DNA from: Pseudoalteromonas sp. XI10
Lineage (GTDB): Bacteria > Pseudomonadota > Gammaproteobacteria > Enterobacterales > Alteromonadaceae
Length of the DNA stretch: 64,000 nucleotides
Assembly: GCF_001469895.1 (NCBI RefSeq)
Contig: NZ_LOPY01000050.1
Span: forward strand, 99,280 to 163,279
Reading direction: 5' to 3'
Made by a program: the position numbers and the translations under genes. Under the pieces are notes generated by a model. It searched no databases. It saw only the letters and a list, made by a program, of their open reading frames with translations, and was not told the origin of the DNA. Shown here in pieces: positions 45,613 to 56,336 of the stretch. Position 1 is the stretch's first letter; the number at the start of each line of letters is the position of its first letter.

Positions 45613-47736
45613 ATGTCATCAACAAAATTTTTGCGCTTATCTCAATTAAGCCTTGTGACCTCAGCACTTTTAAGTGGCCACGCTTTTGCAGAACAACAAA
45701 AAGAAGAACAAGCAATTGAAAAAATTGCCGTGTATGGCCAGCATCATAAAAACTACATCACTGAAGAAGCACAGTCAGCAACCAAATTAGGGCTAACAAT
45801 TAAAGAAACACCACAGTCAATCTCTGTTGTTTCACGTGCGTTGATGGATGACTTCTCACTCGATAATCTAAACGCTGTACTTGAAAGCACACCGGGTGTC
45901 ACTGTTGAGCAAATCGAAACTGACCGTACTTATTTTAAAGCTCGTGGTTTTGAGATCACCAACTTCCAAGTTAATGGCATGGGTATGCCGCAAGACAACG
46001 GTTCAATCCAAGGTACTCTAGATACTTCTATTTTCGATAGTGTTGAAATTGTACGTGGTGCCAATGGTTTAATGACAGGTGCTGGTAACCCATCAGCAAC
46101 AGTCAACATGGTTCTAAAGCGCCCTACTTATCAAACGCAAGTAAATGCGTCTGTATCGTATGGTTCTTGGGACAATAAGCGTTTAGAGCTTGACGCTTCA
46201 ACTGCTATCAACGAAAACCACGCTGTACGTGCGGTATTTACCAAGCACAAAACTGAGTCATACCTTGACCGCTACGAGCAAGATAAAACAATTTATTACC
46301 TAGCCTACGAAGGCCAGCTAACTGACAGCACAGTAGTAACTGCAAACTATGTAAATCAAAAGAAAGATGCTGATAGCCCACTGTGGGGTGCCTTACCGCT
46401 TTATTACAGCGATGGTTCAGCAACAAACTTTGACGCTTCAACTAGCACAGCGTCTGATTGGTCTTATTGGAATAACACAACTGAGCAGCTGTTCTTATCA
46501 ATTGAGCAAGCAATCACCAATACTTGGTTCTTAAAAGCAAGCTACGCGCACTTAGAAAATGAGCAAGATTCTGAGCTTTTCTATGTTTACGGCACACCAG
46601 ACAGAGAAACAGGTCTTGGCCTAACTGGTTATGCCAGTGAATATGACCACAAAGATAAGCACGACATTTTAGATATCTACGCAACAGGTAAATTTGATTT
46701 ATTTGGTATGGAACATGATCTGTCATTTGGTGTAAACCAAGCAGATATGGATAACAAAGATAAATCATTATATGACTACACTACAGGCAATGGTTTTCCT
46801 GCAATGCCTGAGCTAGGTGGCTGGGACGGTGTTGCGCCAGTACCAACACTTACTGATGGTTTAACAGGAGCTGATATCACTAGTCGTCAACGCTCAGCGT
46901 ATATTTCAACTCGCATTCGCGCAACTGACGCATTCAGTATTTTAGCAGGTGTAAGCCAAGTTAACTGGGAAACTGAAGGTGCCTCTTACGGCGTTGCTAA
47001 AGACAAAGACAGCGACCAGACAGTGCCATACTTCGGTGCTGTGTATGATATCAACGAAAACTTCTCAACTTATGCAAGCTACACAGAAACCTTCGTACCG
47101 CAAACAGAGCGTGACATCAATGGTGATTACTTAGATCCAATCACAGGTAAAAGCAGTGAAATTGGTGTGAAAGCACAGCTACTTGATGACGACTTATTTG
47201 TAACAGTTGCTTACTTTGACGCTAAACAAGTTGGCCTTGCTGTTGCTATCCCTGATTCATTACCTGATGACACTCGCTACTATGGCGCAGATGGCATTAA
47301 CAGCGACGGTATTGAAGTAGAACTTAGTGGTCAAATCAACGAAACACTGAGTGCGAGCTTTAGCTACAGTAACCTAAACATTGATGGTGATGAATTAGTA
47401 AAAAACTACACGCCTGAAAACCAATTCAAACTTGCTGTAACTCACAAAGTGCCTGAGATTGATGGTTTAACCTTTGGCTTAAACTATCGTTGGCAAGACG
47501 ATACAAAGCGCGTACAAGTGCGTGATGCGGCTACGAATGCTGCACTTATCACCACAACGCAAGATGCGTACGGCCTATTAAACCTAATGGCAACATACGA
47601 TATTAACGACAATATGAGCGTTAACTTAAACGTTAATAACGTGACCAACGAAAAGTACATCCACAGTCTTTTCTGGGCTCAAGGTTATTACGGCGCACCG
47701 CGTAACTACTCAGTGTCTTTCAACTGGCAGCTGTAA
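45613..47736 (+). CDS. TonB-dependent siderophore receptor
   Basis: A 707-residue TonB-dependent receptor. Signal peptide to about residue 26 (G-H-A-F-A), a TonB-box-like I-E-K-I-A-V-Y, plug domain (about 50-160; E-T-P-Q-S-I-S-V-V; V-E-I-V-R-G-A-N-G-L-M-T-G-A-G-N-P-S-A), then the 22-strand barrel. The G-x-G-N-P-S-A-x-V-N segment marks siderophore-type (FhuE/FpvA-like) receptors. The start is the ATG at 45613; the frame opens at a TTG 12 bases earlier. No siderophore synthesis gene is nearby, so it may take xenosiderophores. Confidence 0.9.
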   Translation: MSSTKFLRLSQLSLVTSALLSGHAFAEQQKEEQAIEKIAVYGQHHKNYITEEAQSATKLGLTIKETPQSISVVSRALMDDFSLDNLNAVLESTPGVTVEQIETDRTYFKARGFEITNFQVNGMGMPQDNGSIQGTLDTSIFDSVEIVRGANGLMTGAGNPSATVNMVLKRPTYQTQVNASVSYGSWDNKRLELDASTAINENHAVRAVFTKHKTESYLDRYEQDKTIYYLAYEGQLTDSTVVTANYVNQKKDADSPLWGALPLYYSDGSATNFDASTSTASDWSYWNNTTEQLFLSIEQAITNTWFLKASYAHLENEQDSELFYVYGTPDRETGLGLTGYASEYDHKDKHDILDIYATGKFDLFGMEHDLSFGVNQADMDNKDKSLYDYTTGNGFPAMPELGGWDGVAPVPTLTDGLTGADITSRQRSAYISTRIRATDAFSILAGVSQVNWETEGASYGVAKDKDSDQTVPYFGAVYDINENFSTYASYTETFVPQTERDINGDYLDPITGKSSEIGVKAQLLDDDLFVTVAYFDAKQVGLAVAIPDSLPDDTRYYGADGINSDGIEVELSGQINETLSASFSYSNLNIDGDELVKNYTPENQFKLAVTHKVPEIDGLTFGLNYRWQDDTKRVQVRDAATNAALITTTQDAYGLLNLMATYDINDNMSVNLNVNNVTNEKYIHSLFWAQGYYGAPRNYSVSFNWQL

Positions 47737-47777
47737 GCTTGAGCTCGAAGCTGTAAATTTTAAGCTTTAAGTACATT

Positions 47778-47803
47778 AAAAGCCGCATTATATGCGGCTT
47801 TTT
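47778..47803 (+). terminator. Terminator of the TonB receptor gene
   Basis: AAAAGCCGCA-TTATA-TGCGGCTTTTT, 41 bases after the stop. The first ATG of the overlapping repeat-encoded ORF lies inside this hairpin. Confidence 0.9.
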
Positions 47804-47822
47804 CATGGAAGAGTTGCAAGAG

Positions 47823-48077
47823 TAAAGTTTACCTTTTCTAACTTTACCCTCGCTAACTTTACCCTTACTAACTTTACCCTTGCTAACTTTACCCTTGCTA
47901 ACTTTACCCTTGCTAACTTTACCCTTGCTAACTTTACCCTTGCTAACTTTACCCTCGCTAACTTTACCCTCGCTAACTTTACCCTCGCTAACTTTACCCT
48001 CGCTAACTTTACTCTCACTAACTACACTCTTTCTAACTTTACTCTTTCTAACTTTACTCTCGCTAACTTCCACCCAT
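47823..48077. repeat. 15-bp tandem repeat array, about 16 units
   Basis: Sixteen units at 15-base steps (first at 47838, last at 48063) of CTAACTTTACCCTTG. Central units are near-identical; edges drift. Because 15 is five codons, both strands stay open: plus-strand frame 47792-48079 reads as repeated A/S/T-N-F-T-L, minus strand as K-V-S-E/K-G. It lies between the receptor terminator and the recA terminator, so it may be non-coding. No Shine-Dalgarno precedes the ORF. Confidence 0.9.
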
Positions 48078-48110
48078 AAAAAAACCGCTAACTGTGTAGC
48101 GGTCTTTTTT
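48078..48110. terminator. Terminator after recA and the repeat array
   Basis: ACCGCTA (48084-48090) pairs with TAGCGGT (48097-48103), flanked by A7 and CTTTTTT. It follows the repeat array on the plus strand and is downstream of recA on the minus strand. Confidence 0.8.
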
Positions 48111-48158
48111 GTGTTAAGTGCGGGTCAAATCACGCTTAACTGTACTCTTTTGAGGTGT

Positions 48159-49205
48159 TTATAGCTCGTCTTCAGCTAATAGGCCTGCATCTTCACCATC
48201 TTCTGGTTGTTCAGTTGCCTGAAGTAATAGCATCTCACGTAACTTACCTTCGATCTCATCTGCGATCTCTGGGTTGTCTTTTAAGAACTTAATTGAGTTT
48301 GCTTTACCTTGACCAACTTTGCTGCCATTGTAGCTGTACCAAGCACCTGATTTTTCAACAATCTTATGCTTAACACCTAGGTCAATTAACTCGCCTTGTT
48401 TAGAAATACCTTCACCATACATGATGATGAACTCAGCTTGTTTAAACGGCGGAGCAACCTTGTTCTTAACAACTTTAACGCGAGTTTCGTTACCAACAAC
48501 CTCGTCGCCTTCTTTCACAGAACCAATACGACGAATATCGATACGTACTGAAGAGTAGAATTTAAGTGCGTTACCACCTGTTGTTGTTTCAGGATTACCA
48601 AACATAACACCAATTTTCATACGGATTTGGTTGATGAAAATACATAGTGTGTTTGAGCGCTTGATGTTACCTGTAAGCTTACGTAAAGCTTGTGACATTA
48701 AGCGAGCTTGTAGACCCATGTGTGAGTCACCCATGTCACCTTCGATTTCAGCTTTTGGTGTTAAAGCTGCTACCGAGTCAACAATCACAACATCAACAGC
48801 ACTTGAACGAACTAACATGTCACAGATTTCTAATGCTTGCTCACCAGTATCTGGTTGAGAAACAAGTAAGTCATCAATGTTTACACCCAATTTTTGTGCG
48901 TATACAGGATCTAGAGCGTGCTCAGCATCTACGAATGCACACGTTTTACCTTGCTTTTGAGCTTCAGCGATAACTTGTAAAGTAAGCGTTGTTTTACCTG
49001 ATGATTCAGGACCATACACTTCAACAATACGACCAGTAGGTAAACCACCAATACCTAGTGCGATATCGATACCTAGTGAACCTGTTGAGATTGCTTCAAT
49101 ATCTAGGGCTTTATTGTCGCCCAATTTCATAATTGAGCCTTTACCAAATTGACGCTCAATTTGTGATAAAGCAGCGTCTAAGGCTTTTTGTTTGTTATCG
49201 TTCAT
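48159..49205 (-). CDS. recA: Recombinase RecA
   Basis: A 348-residue RecA (E. coli 353). Walker A G-P-E-S-S-G-K-T (about 66-73), the catalytic Glu region, Walker B V-D-S-V-A-A-L and an acidic C-terminus ([14 protein letters not shown]) are present. It catalyses homologous pairing and triggers the SOS response. The start is the ATG at 49205, with GGAG seven bases upstream. A LexA box lies 36 bases upstream, so it has its own SOS promoter downstream of pncC. Confidence 0.98.
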   Translation of the reverse strand: MNDNKQKALDAALSQIERQFGKGSIMKLGDNKALDIEAISTGSLGIDIALGIGGLPTGRIVEVYGPESSGKTTLTLQVIAEAQKQGKTCAFVDAEHALDPVYAQKLGVNIDDLLVSQPDTGEQALEICDMLVRSSAVDVVIVDSVAALTPKAEIEGDMGDSHMGLQARLMSQALRKLTGNIKRSNTLCIFINQIRMKIGVMFGNPETTTGGNALKFYSSVRIDIRRIGSVKEGDEVVGNETRVKVVKNKVAPPFKQAEFIIMYGEGISKQGELIDLGVKHKIVEKSGAWYSYNGSKVGQGKANSIKFLKDNPEIADEIEGKLREMLLLQATEQPEDGEDAGLLAEDEL

Positions 49206-49240
49206 TCTGTTCTCCAAATCCGGCTAATGCAGACAGTATA

Positions 49241-49256
49241 CTGTATGAAATCACAG
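49241..49256. promoter_or_regulatory. LexA (SOS) box upstream of recA
   Basis: CTGT-ATGAAATC-ACAG matches the CTGT-N8-ACAG LexA consensus. A second palindrome, ACAGTATACTGT (49233-49244), overlaps it. The site is between recA and pncC. Confidence 0.9.
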
Positions 49257-49263
49257 TATCAAG

Positions 49264-49761
49264 CTAATTTTCAGATTTTATCAATTCAATTATATTTTTT
49301 AATGAATAAACAATAGCTTGCATTCTAACTTCAGCTCGATCGCCAGAGAAAACTTGCTGACTTGGGTAGTTTTGACCAGCAAAATGAATGCAAAACCATA
49401 CTAATCCCACAGGTTTATCCAGTGTTCCACCACCGGGGCCTGCTATTCCCGAAATAGCTATTGCGATATCGGCGTTTGCTGCTTTTGCCGCCCCCGATGC
49501 CATTTCAACAACGGTTTGCTCACTCACCGCACCAAAGCTGTTTAAGGTTTGCTCGCTAACTCCAATGAGCTCATGTTTTGCTTGGTTACTATAAGTGACA
49601 AACGCTCGGTCAATATAATTAGAACTGCCTGGGGTATCGGTTAGTGCATAACTTACTCCACCACCAGTGCATGACTCTGCGGTAGTGATCCATAAGCGTT
49701 TATCCGTTAAAATAGCTCCTAATTTCGCAGCAAGTGTTTTAATCTCTTGATGTAATTCCAT
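49264..49761 (-). CDS. pncC: Nicotinamide-nucleotide amidase (CinA C-terminal)
   Basis: A 165-residue stand-alone CinA C-terminal domain. The T-A-E-S-C-T-G-G motif (about 26-33) with the nucleophile, and the G-I-A-G-P-G-G-G loop (about 103-110) are visible. It hydrolyses nicotinamide mononucleotide to nicotinate mononucleotide in pyridine-nucleotide recycling. The ATG at 49761 (M-E-L-H-Q) is chosen; the longer frame lacks support. It lies before recA, as in many gammaproteobacteria, and its start is only 21 bases from divergent mutS. Alias ygaD. Confidence 0.92.
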   Translation of the reverse strand: MELHQEIKTLAAKLGAILTDKRLWITTAESCTGGGVSYALTDTPGSSNYIDRAFVTYSNQAKHELIGVSEQTLNSFGAVSEQTVVEMASGAAKAANADIAIAISGIAGPGGGTLDKPVGLVWFCIHFAGQNYPSQQVFSGDRAEVRMQAIVYSLKNIIELIKSEN

Positions 49762-49782
49762 ATTCAGCCTTTGGGTAAATAC

Positions 49783-52356
49783 ATGTCGTTTGATCTTTAT
49801 GCACCGCACACTATAAAACAACAAACCCCTATGATGCAGCAGTATCTAAAAATAAAAGCCGAGCATCGGGATATTTTATTGTTTTATCGTATGGGCGACT
49901 TTTACGAACTTTTCTTTGATGATGCCAAGCGTGCAGCGCAACTTCTTGATATTTCTCAAACCCATCGAGGTAAAGCCGGTGGCGATCCCATTCCAATGGC
50001 GGGCGTACCCTATCACGCAGTCGAAAACTATTTAGCTCGCCTTGTACAAATGGGTGAGTCAGTAGCTATTTGTGAACAAGTTGGCGACCCAGCAACTAGC
50101 AAAGGCCCTGTTGAGCGTAAAGTTGTACGTATTGTTACACCGGGCACAATTTCTGACGAAGCGTTATTACAAGAACGCCAAGACAACCTGCTAACCAGTG
50201 TATGGCAAAACAAACAAGGCCTATATGGTATTGCCTACTTAGATATTAACTCTGGCCGATTCAATGTGTTAGAAGTTAATACCGACGAAGCATTTAGCTC
50301 AACATTACAGCGTTTAGCACCTGCTGAGCTGCTTTACAGTGAAACATTTGCAAATGTGCACTTAATTGAACATATCAAAGGCGCGCGTCGTCGCCCAGAA
50401 TGGGAATTTGATCTAGATACTGCGCAGCATTTACTTTGCGACCAATTTGGCACCAAAGATTTAGTTGGTTTTGGAGTAGACAAAGCACACGCAGCTTTAG
50501 TGGCTGCAGGCTGCTTAATGCAATACGTAAAAGACACTCAGCGCATAGCCCTGCCGCATATTCGTGCAATCACCCTTGAGCAAAACGAACACGCAGTGAT
50601 CTTAGATGCAGCAACTCGTAAAAACCTTGAACTAACGGTTAATTTATCGGGCGGTTACGAAAATACACTTGCACAAGTACTTGATAAAACAGCCACAGCT
50701 ATGGGTTCACGCTTATTAAAGCGTCGTATTCATACCCCTGTGCGCAGCAAAACAGAGCTCAACTCTCGACTAAACGCAATTAGCGCAATTATCGATGCGC
50801 AATTATGTGGTGAGCTACAAGAGTCATTAAAGCAAATTGGCGATATTGAACGTGTTATCGCCCGTTTAGCGCTTTGCACAGCTAGGCCCCGAGATTTAAC
50901 GCGCCTGCGTAGCGCACTGCAAGCTCTCGCGCCACTTCACGAACTATTACTAGATGCTAACGATCCGCGTATTAGTCAAATTATTGCAAAGTCGCAACAG
51001 TTACCTGAGCTACAAGACTTACTAGAGCGTGCTGTAATCGAAACCCCACCGGTGCTTATTCGTGATGGGGGTGTAATTGCACCGGGTTACAACAGCGAAC
51101 TTGATGAATGGCGCGCCCTAAGCCAAGGTGCTACCGATATTCTCGAAAAGCTTGAAGAACGTGAGCGTGAACGCACTGGCATTAGCACCTTAAAAATAGG
51201 CTATAACAAGGTGCATGGCTTTTTTATTGAAGTAAGCCGCGCTAATTCACATTTAGTTCCTGCGGATTATATTCGCCGCCAAACGCTAAAAAATAATGAG
51301 CGCTATATTATCCCAGAGCTTAAAGAGCACGAAGATAAAGTACTTGGTAGCCAGTCAAAAGCGCTAGCGCTTGAAAAACAGCTTTACGAGCAACTCTTTG
51401 AGTTTATTGCTCCGCACATTGAGCAGCTACAAACAATGGCAGCTGTTCTAGCTGATTTAGATGTACTGAACAATTTAGCCGAACGTGCGCAAGCGCTTAA
51501 TTATGCTAAGCCAACTCTGTGCGATAACGATAATATCAGTATTAAGCAAGGTCGCCACCCGGTAGTAGAGCAGGTAATGAAAGACCCGTTTATAGCTAAC
51601 CCTGTGGAGCTTAATAACGACCGTAAAATGTTGATTATCACAGGTCCAAATATGGGTGGTAAATCGACCTATATGCGCCAAACTGCACTTATTGTTCTAA
51701 TGGCTCACATTGGTTGCTACGTTCCTGCTGATAGTGCAGAGATTGGTAATATTGACCGTATCTTTACGCGTATTGGCGCAAGTGATGACCTAGCATCAGG
51801 GCGCTCAACCTTCATGGTTGAAATGACCGAAACAGCAACAATTTTAAATAACGCTACAGCGCAATCACTGGTACTGATGGATGAAATTGGTCGCGGTACT
51901 TCGACTTATGATGGTTTATCGCTTGCCTATGCAACGGCTGATTATTTAGCATCAAAAATTGCCGCTAAGACCTTATTTGCAACCCACTATTTTGAGCTAA
52001 CCGAACTGGCCGAGCAAAAAACGGGGTTAGTTAATGTGCACCTAGATGCCATTGAGCACAACGACACCATTGCCTTTATGCATACCGTGCTTGAAGGCGC
52101 AGCAAGCAAGAGCTTTGGTTTACAAGTTGCTGCCTTGGCTGGTGTACCAAAAGCGGTGATCCAACAAGCAAAACAAAAGCTTAAAATGCTTGAGAATCAC
52201 CAACCTGTTACTGCTCCTATTGAGCAGCAACAGCAAACGTTAAGTTTTGATGATGAGCCTTCTGAGCTTGAATTAACCTTAAAACAGCTTGATCCAGACA
52301 GCTTAACGCCAAGACAAGCACACCAACTACTGTATCAATTAAAAGATTTACTGTAG
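49783..52356 (+). CDS. mutS: DNA mismatch repair protein MutS
   Basis: An 857-residue MutS (E. coli 853). Mismatch-binding F-Y-E-L-F motif near residue 40 (G-D-F-Y-E-L-F), the lever and clamp regions, Walker A G-P-N-M-G-G-K-S (about 618-625), Walker B and the [12 protein letters not shown] signature. It recognises mismatches and recruits MutL. ATG 49783 is used; the ORF opens at TTG 49771. The start is 21 bases from pncC, so promoters of one gene must lie inside the other. Confidence 0.98.
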   Translation: MSFDLYAPHTIKQQTPMMQQYLKIKAEHRDILLFYRMGDFYELFFDDAKRAAQLLDISQTHRGKAGGDPIPMAGVPYHAVENYLARLVQMGESVAICEQVGDPATSKGPVERKVVRIVTPGTISDEALLQERQDNLLTSVWQNKQGLYGIAYLDINSGRFNVLEVNTDEAFSSTLQRLAPAELLYSETFANVHLIEHIKGARRRPEWEFDLDTAQHLLCDQFGTKDLVGFGVDKAHAALVAAGCLMQYVKDTQRIALPHIRAITLEQNEHAVILDAATRKNLELTVNLSGGYENTLAQVLDKTATAMGSRLLKRRIHTPVRSKTELNSRLNAISAIIDAQLCGELQESLKQIGDIERVIARLALCTARPRDLTRLRSALQALAPLHELLLDANDPRISQIIAKSQQLPELQDLLERAVIETPPVLIRDGGVIAPGYNSELDEWRALSQGATDILEKLEERERERTGISTLKIGYNKVHGFFIEVSRANSHLVPADYIRRQTLKNNERYIIPELKEHEDKVLGSQSKALALEKQLYEQLFEFIAPHIEQLQTMAAVLADLDVLNNLAERAQALNYAKPTLCDNDNISIKQGRHPVVEQVMKDPFIANPVELNNDRKMLIITGPNMGGKSTYMRQTALIVLMAHIGCYVPADSAEIGNIDRIFTRIGASDDLASGRSTFMVEMTETATILNNATAQSLVLMDEIGRGTSTYDGLSLAYATADYLASKIAAKTLFATHYFELTELAEQKTGLVNVHLDAIEHNDTIAFMHTVLEGAASKSFGLQVAALAGVPKAVIQQAKQKLKMLENHQPVTAPIEQQQQTLSFDDEPSELELTLKQLDPDSLTPRQAHQLLYQLKDLL

Positions 52357-52373
52357 TGCAATAAAAGAGGTAT

Positions 52374-52403
52374 AAAAAAAGCTGACGTAATGTCAGCTTT
52401 TTT
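52374..52403. terminator. Bidirectional terminator between mutS and rpoS
   Basis: AAAAAAAGCTGAC-GTAAT-GTCAGCTTTTTT, symmetrical between convergent mutS and rpoS. Confidence 0.95.
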
Positions 52404-52442
52404 GTGTGTTCTAGACCCGAAGGCCTATGTATTGTTGTCAAA

Positions 52443-53426
52443 TTAGGTGAATTGGTCGAATAGGCTATCTGTACTTAACCCTTCGTGTTGCAAAATGTCT
52501 TTTAAGCGACGTAATGCTTCAACTTGTATTTGTCTTACACGTTCACGTGTTAAGCCAATTTCACGACCAACATCTTCAAGGGTTGATGGCTCATAGCCTA
52601 GTAAACCAAAACGACGAGCAAGCACTTCACGCTGTTTCGGGTTTAACTCTCCAAGCCAATCAACAATGTGCTTGTTAATGTCATTACTCTGTACTTCGCC
52701 CTCTGGACCATAGTCTTTTTCATCGGCGATAATATCTAATAACGCTTTGTCATTTTCACCACCGATAGGTGTATCCACCGAGGTGATTTTTTCGTTTAAA
52801 CGCAGCATCTTAGTAACATCTTCAACCGGCTTATCTAAGCACTCTGCAATTTCTTCTGCGGTTGGTTCATGGTCAAGTTTCTGCGTTAATTCACGAGCTG
52901 TTCTTAAATAAACATTCAGCTCTTTGACCACGTGGATAGGTAAACGAATCGTACGTGTTTGGTTCATGATGGCACGTTCGATAGTTTGACGTATCCACCA
53001 AGTTGCATAAGTTGAAAAACGAAAACCTCGTTCTGGGTCAAATTTCTCAACGGCTCTAATAAGGCCTAAATTACCTTCTTCAATAAGGTCTAGTAGCGCA
53101 AGGCCACGGTTGTTGTAGCGGCGGGCAATTTTCACCACTAAACGTAAATTACTTTCAATCATTCGCTTGCGAGAGGCTTCGCAGCCTTTCAGTGCTTTTC
53201 GAGCAAAATAAACTTCTTCTTCTGCGCTTAGCAGCGGAGAAAAACCAATCTCACCAAGATACAACTGTGTGGCATCAAGATTTTTGGTAACTTCTTCTTT
53301 CGCAAAAATTTCATCTTCGTTGTCGACTTCTTCTAGTAACTCAGAAGATTGTTCTTCAACTACCGTGTCATCAAATTTATCGTCAATCGCGTCAGTTTTT
53401 TTCTCTAGTTTTGCTGTGTGACCCAT
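52443..53426 (-). CDS. rpoS: RNA polymerase sigma factor RpoS
   Basis: A 327-residue group 2 sigma factor (E. coli 330). Region 1.2-2 has [11 protein letters not shown]; region 2.3-2.4 [11 protein letters not shown]; region 4.2 [24 protein letters not shown]. It directs stationary-phase and stress transcription. ATG 53426 has AGGA six bases upstream and is preferred to an earlier frame start at 53444. It follows nlpD, the usual source of a major rpoS promoter. Confidence 0.97.
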   Translation of the reverse strand: MGHTAKLEKKTDAIDDKFDDTVVEEQSSELLEEVDNEDEIFAKEEVTKNLDATQLYLGEIGFSPLLSAEEEVYFARKALKGCEASRKRMIESNLRLVVKIARRYNNRGLALLDLIEEGNLGLIRAVEKFDPERGFRFSTYATWWIRQTIERAIMNQTRTIRLPIHVVKELNVYLRTARELTQKLDHEPTAEEIAECLDKPVEDVTKMLRLNEKITSVDTPIGGENDKALLDIIADEKDYGPEGEVQSNDINKHIVDWLGELNPKQREVLARRFGLLGYEPSTLEDVGREIGLTRERVRQIQVEALRRLKDILQHEGLSTDSLFDQFT

Positions 53427-53486
53427 AAGCGTCCTCCCGAGCAAATATGTGATTGAGCTAAATCACTTTATCAATACCCTAAATGG

Positions 53487-54311
53487 CTAAGGTAGATACT
53501 TAGCAGGATTGACTGCTTGACCCCGATAACGAATTTCAAATCTCAAAGCCGTAACCGAAGAGTCTGAACTGCCCATTTCTGCTATTTTCTGCCCTGCCTT
53601 TACTTCCTGTTTTTCCTTTACAAGCAACTTTGAATTGTGCGCGTAAGCGCTTAGGTAATCATCATTGTGTTTCAATATGATTAAATTACCGTACCCCCTC
53701 AATGCGTTGCCCGCGTATACCACAGTTCCATGTGCAGCAGCTAAAACAGAAGCCCCTTGTTTATTAGTGATCTGTAATCCTTTAAAGCCGTTCTCTTTAT
53801 TAGAGAAGCGTTTTGTGACTTTACCTTTTGCAGGCCAGCCCCATACAACTTTGGCATTAGAATTACGCTTTTTTTCACTAATTATTTTGTTGGCTTGTTT
53901 CTGAACATACTCTCGTTGTTTTGGCTGATCAAGCCCTTTCTTTAATTTTTTGTTATTTTTTTGTATAGAAACAGTAGACTTTTTACTCGAATTCGTATAT
54001 TTTTTCGTCTTTTTTGATTTTTGTGCCGATTTTGTGAGCGAAATACTCTGTCCGGGGAAGATGGTATAAGGTGCTGGAATATCGTTTATTTTTGCAAGCG
54101 TTCGAAAATCTTGCTGAGCGCTAAAAGCAATTGAATACAAAGTATCGCCCTTTTTGACTACATATTTTGAGCCAGAGATATTTACTTTGCGAGTGGCGGG
54201 TTTAACTTTATTATCTAAACTACTAACCGGTGCCGGTGCTTCGCGAGAAGTACAACCAAAGAGCAAAATACTAAGAAACAAAGTAACATAGACTGTTAAC
54301 TGCCTGCTCAT
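53487..54311 (-). CDS. nlpD: NlpD, LysM/M23-family murein hydrolase activator
   Basis: A 274-residue lipoprotein (lipobox L-L-F-G-C, Cys 20) with a LysM domain (about 53-97; Y-V-V-K-K-G-D-T-L-Y-S-I-A), a Lys/Ser-rich linker (about 97-150) and a degenerate M23 LytM domain (about 165-272). H-G-T-V-V-Y-A-G and Y-A-H-N are present, but the metal-binding set looks incomplete (family usual). NlpD activates the amidase AmiC in cell separation. The linker has an AT-rich, low-complexity lysine run, unlike its neighbours. Confidence 0.93.
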   Translation of the reverse strand: MSRQLTVYVTLFLSILLFGCTSREAPAPVSSLDNKVKPATRKVNISGSKYVVKKGDTLYSIAFSAQQDFRTLAKINDIPAPYTIFPGQSISLTKSAQKSKKTKKYTNSSKKSTVSIQKNNKKLKKGLDQPKQREYVQKQANKIISEKKRNSNAKVVWGWPAKGKVTKRFSNKENGFKGLQITNKQGASVLAAAHGTVVYAGNALRGYGNLIILKHNDDYLSAYAHNSKLLVKEKQEVKAGQKIAEMGSSDSSVTALRFEIRYRGQAVNPAKYLP

Positions 54312-54353
54312 CGTAAAATGCTCCTTATCGTACTAGTTTAATGGTTTTACGGG

Positions 54354-54932
54354 TTATCGTAGTAAAAAGTACGCAACCACAACTAAAACAACTAATCCCC
54401 AGCCAAGCGCTTCAACATATTGACGTAATTTTTGCTCCATTTTAACGCCGCCCCACTTCATTAAAGCCGACACTAAGAAGAAACGCGCGCCACGACCTAT
54501 TGCCGAGGCAATTAAAAATGGCAAGAATGCCATTTGCATCAAACCTGCACCTATGGTGAAAACCTTATAAGGTATAGGAGAGAAGCCCGCTAAAAACACC
54601 ACCCATACACCATAGTTTTCAAACCAACTTAGCGCTGTGTCAAATTTAGCTTGCCAACCCATTTGCGCAATCAGCGGTTCAACTACCGGTTCGAATAACC
54701 AAAAGCCAAGTAAGTAACCTAAAATACCGCCAATCACAGAAGCAATAGTAGTAAAACTGGCAAAGCGCCATGCTTTATCTGGCTGAGCAAGCGACATAGG
54801 GGCTAGCATGACATCCGGTGGCACCGGAAAAAAGACAGATTCAGCAAAACTCATCCCTGCTAAATAACGCTCCGCATGACGATGTTTAGCCCATACCAGC
54901 GCCATATCATATAACTTAGTAAACAACTTCAA
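54354..54932 (-). CDS. yqaA: YqaA family membrane protein (DedA/VTT-like)
   Basis: A 192-residue inner-membrane protein of the YqaA type in the VTT (DedA-like) superfamily: about five hydrophobic segments, F-P-V-P-P-D-V-M-L-A-P-M (about 35-46) and G-F-S-P-I-P-Y-K-V-F-T-I-G-A-G (about 115-129). DedA relatives move lipids or carriers across the bilayer; this member has no proven substrate. It lies between pcm (11 bases) and nlpD, and is likely in one operon. Confidence 0.85.
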   Translation of the reverse strand: MKLFTKLYDMALVWAKHRHAERYLAGMSFAESVFFPVPPDVMLAPMSLAQPDKAWRFASFTTIASVIGGILGYLLGFWLFEPVVEPLIAQMGWQAKFDTALSWFENYGVWVVFLAGFSPIPYKVFTIGAGLMQMAFLPFLIASAIGRGARFFLVSALMKWGGVKMEQKLRQYVEALGWGLVVLVVVAYFLLR

Positions 54933-54943
54933 AGTATAACGTC

Positions 54944-55582
54944 CTATTCAATATCACCAGGTACCAAAGGTACAAATCTTACTGGTGCAACTTTATGTTC
55001 TGTAAATGTATCGCCATTTCTAACGACCATCATTAATTGCTGATCTTGCTCACCGATAGGTGCAATCATAACGCCCCCATCAGCAAGTTGTGCCAGAAGT
55101 CCTTGTGGCATAGTGGCCGCTGCTGCTGTGACAATAATCCCCTCAAACGGAGCTTGCGACTGCCAGCCTTGCCAACCGTCACCATGTTTCATGGTGACAT
55201 TATATAAATCAAGCTTGTGCAAACGGCGTTTTGCTTGCCATTGCAATGCTTTTATACGCTCTACCGAGCACACTTTAGTGAAGGTTTTTGCCAATATTGC
55301 TGTTTGGTAGCCAGAGCCTGTGCCAATTTCGAGCACTTTATCACGTACACCCGCTAAGCGGAGCAGCTCAGTCATACGTGCGACAATATATGGCTGCGAA
55401 ATCGTTTGTCCTTGACCGATTGGCAGTGCAGTATTTTGATAAGCTTTGTGTTGCAAAACATCATCAATAAAAATGTGTCTGGGTGTTGAGGCTATCGCTT
55501 CAAGCACAGAACTATCTTCTACACCCTCGCGTTTTAATAGTTCAGCTAATGCCAGTGCACTGCGATTATAATTAGTCAGCAC
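54944..55582 (-). CDS. pcm: Protein-L-isoaspartate O-methyltransferase
   Basis: A 212-residue PCMT (E. coli 208). SAM-binding motif [13 protein letters not shown] (about 82-94) and [13 protein letters not shown] near 60 are canonical. It methylates isoaspartyl residues to initiate repair of aged proteins. It overlaps surE by 11 bases, the conserved surE-pcm-nlpD-rpoS order of stationary-phase genes. Confidence 0.97.
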   Translation of the reverse strand: MLTNYNRSALALAELLKREGVEDSSVLEAIASTPRHIFIDDVLQHKAYQNTALPIGQGQTISQPYIVARMTELLRLAGVRDKVLEIGTGSGYQTAILAKTFTKVCSVERIKALQWQAKRRLHKLDLYNVTMKHGDGWQGWQSQAPFEGIIVTAAAATMPQGLLAQLADGGVMIAPIGEQDQQLMMVVRNGDTFTEHKVAPVRFVPLVPGDIE

Positions 55583-56336
55583 TATTAATCTCCATATTTG
55601 CTAACCAGCTATCGACGGCTTGTAAGCTCTCTTTCGCCGTCATATCAACACTAAGCGGGGTCACTGATGCATAACCATTATTAATGGCATAAAAATCAGT
55701 ACCTTCACCTGCATCACTTTCAGCACCAAGGGTACCATACCAATAAATGTCACGGCCCCATGGATCTTGTTGTTTCGTCATGGTTTCAGCTTTATGACGC
55801 GAACCTAAACGGGTTACCTTAACTCCTTTTAGCTCTGTAAGCGGAATATCTGGCACGTTTAAGTTGATGATTTGATCTTTCGGTAATGGGTGCGATGCCA
55901 ACTCTTTGATAATACTCACCGCAACCGCAGCTGCAGTTTCAAAGTGATTTCCTTCTTTAGAGCATAACGACACAGCAATCGCTGGCAGTCCTAAGTGGCG
56001 CCCTTCAGTGGCAGCTGCTACTGTACCTGAATACAAGGTATCATCACCTAGGTTGGCGCCGTGGTTTATTCCTGCAACCACTAGATCTGGCTGCTGCTCG
56101 ACTAATTCATTAACTCCCAAATGCACACAGTCAGTCGGCGTGCCATTAATCGAAAGAAAGCCATTATCAAGGGTGGTTGCACGCAATGGGTTCATGAGCG
56201 TTAATGAATTACTTGCGCCACTACAATTACGATCTGGCGCGACTAAAGTCACATCTGCTATTTGCGTCAATGCATGATACAAAACCGCAATCCCTTTAGC
56301 ATGTACGCCATCATCATTGCTCAATAAGATTTTCAT
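55572..56336 (-). CDS. surE: 5'/3'-nucleotidase SurE
   Basis: A 254-residue SurE. The N-terminal L-L-S-N-D-D-G motif (about 4-10) supplies the metal-binding Asp pair; G-A-S-N-S and [10 protein letters not shown] are also canonical. A cytosolic metal-dependent nucleotidase and exopolyphosphatase active in stationary phase. Its ATG follows the truD TAA directly (TAA-ATG), and the 3' end overlaps pcm. Confidence 0.96.
   Translation of the reverse strand: MKILLSNDDGVHAKGIAVLYHALTQIADVTLVAPDRNCSGASNSLTLMNPLRATTLDNGFLSINGTPTDCVHLGVNELVEQQPDLVVAGINHGANLGDDTLYSGTVAAATEGRHLGLPAIAVSLCSKEGNHFETAAAVAVSIIKELASHPLPKDQIINLNVPDIPLTELKGVKVTRLGSRHKAETMTKQQDPWGRDIYWYGTLGAESDAGEGTDFYAINNGYASVTPLSVDMTAKESLQAVDSWLANMEINSAD

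Noticed and set aside
47720..48073. Minus-strand ORF of K-V-S-E-G repeats through the 15-bp array
   Set aside because: It is the mirror of the array; substitutions are non-conservative in this frame, and it overlaps terminators on both sides. No ribosome site.
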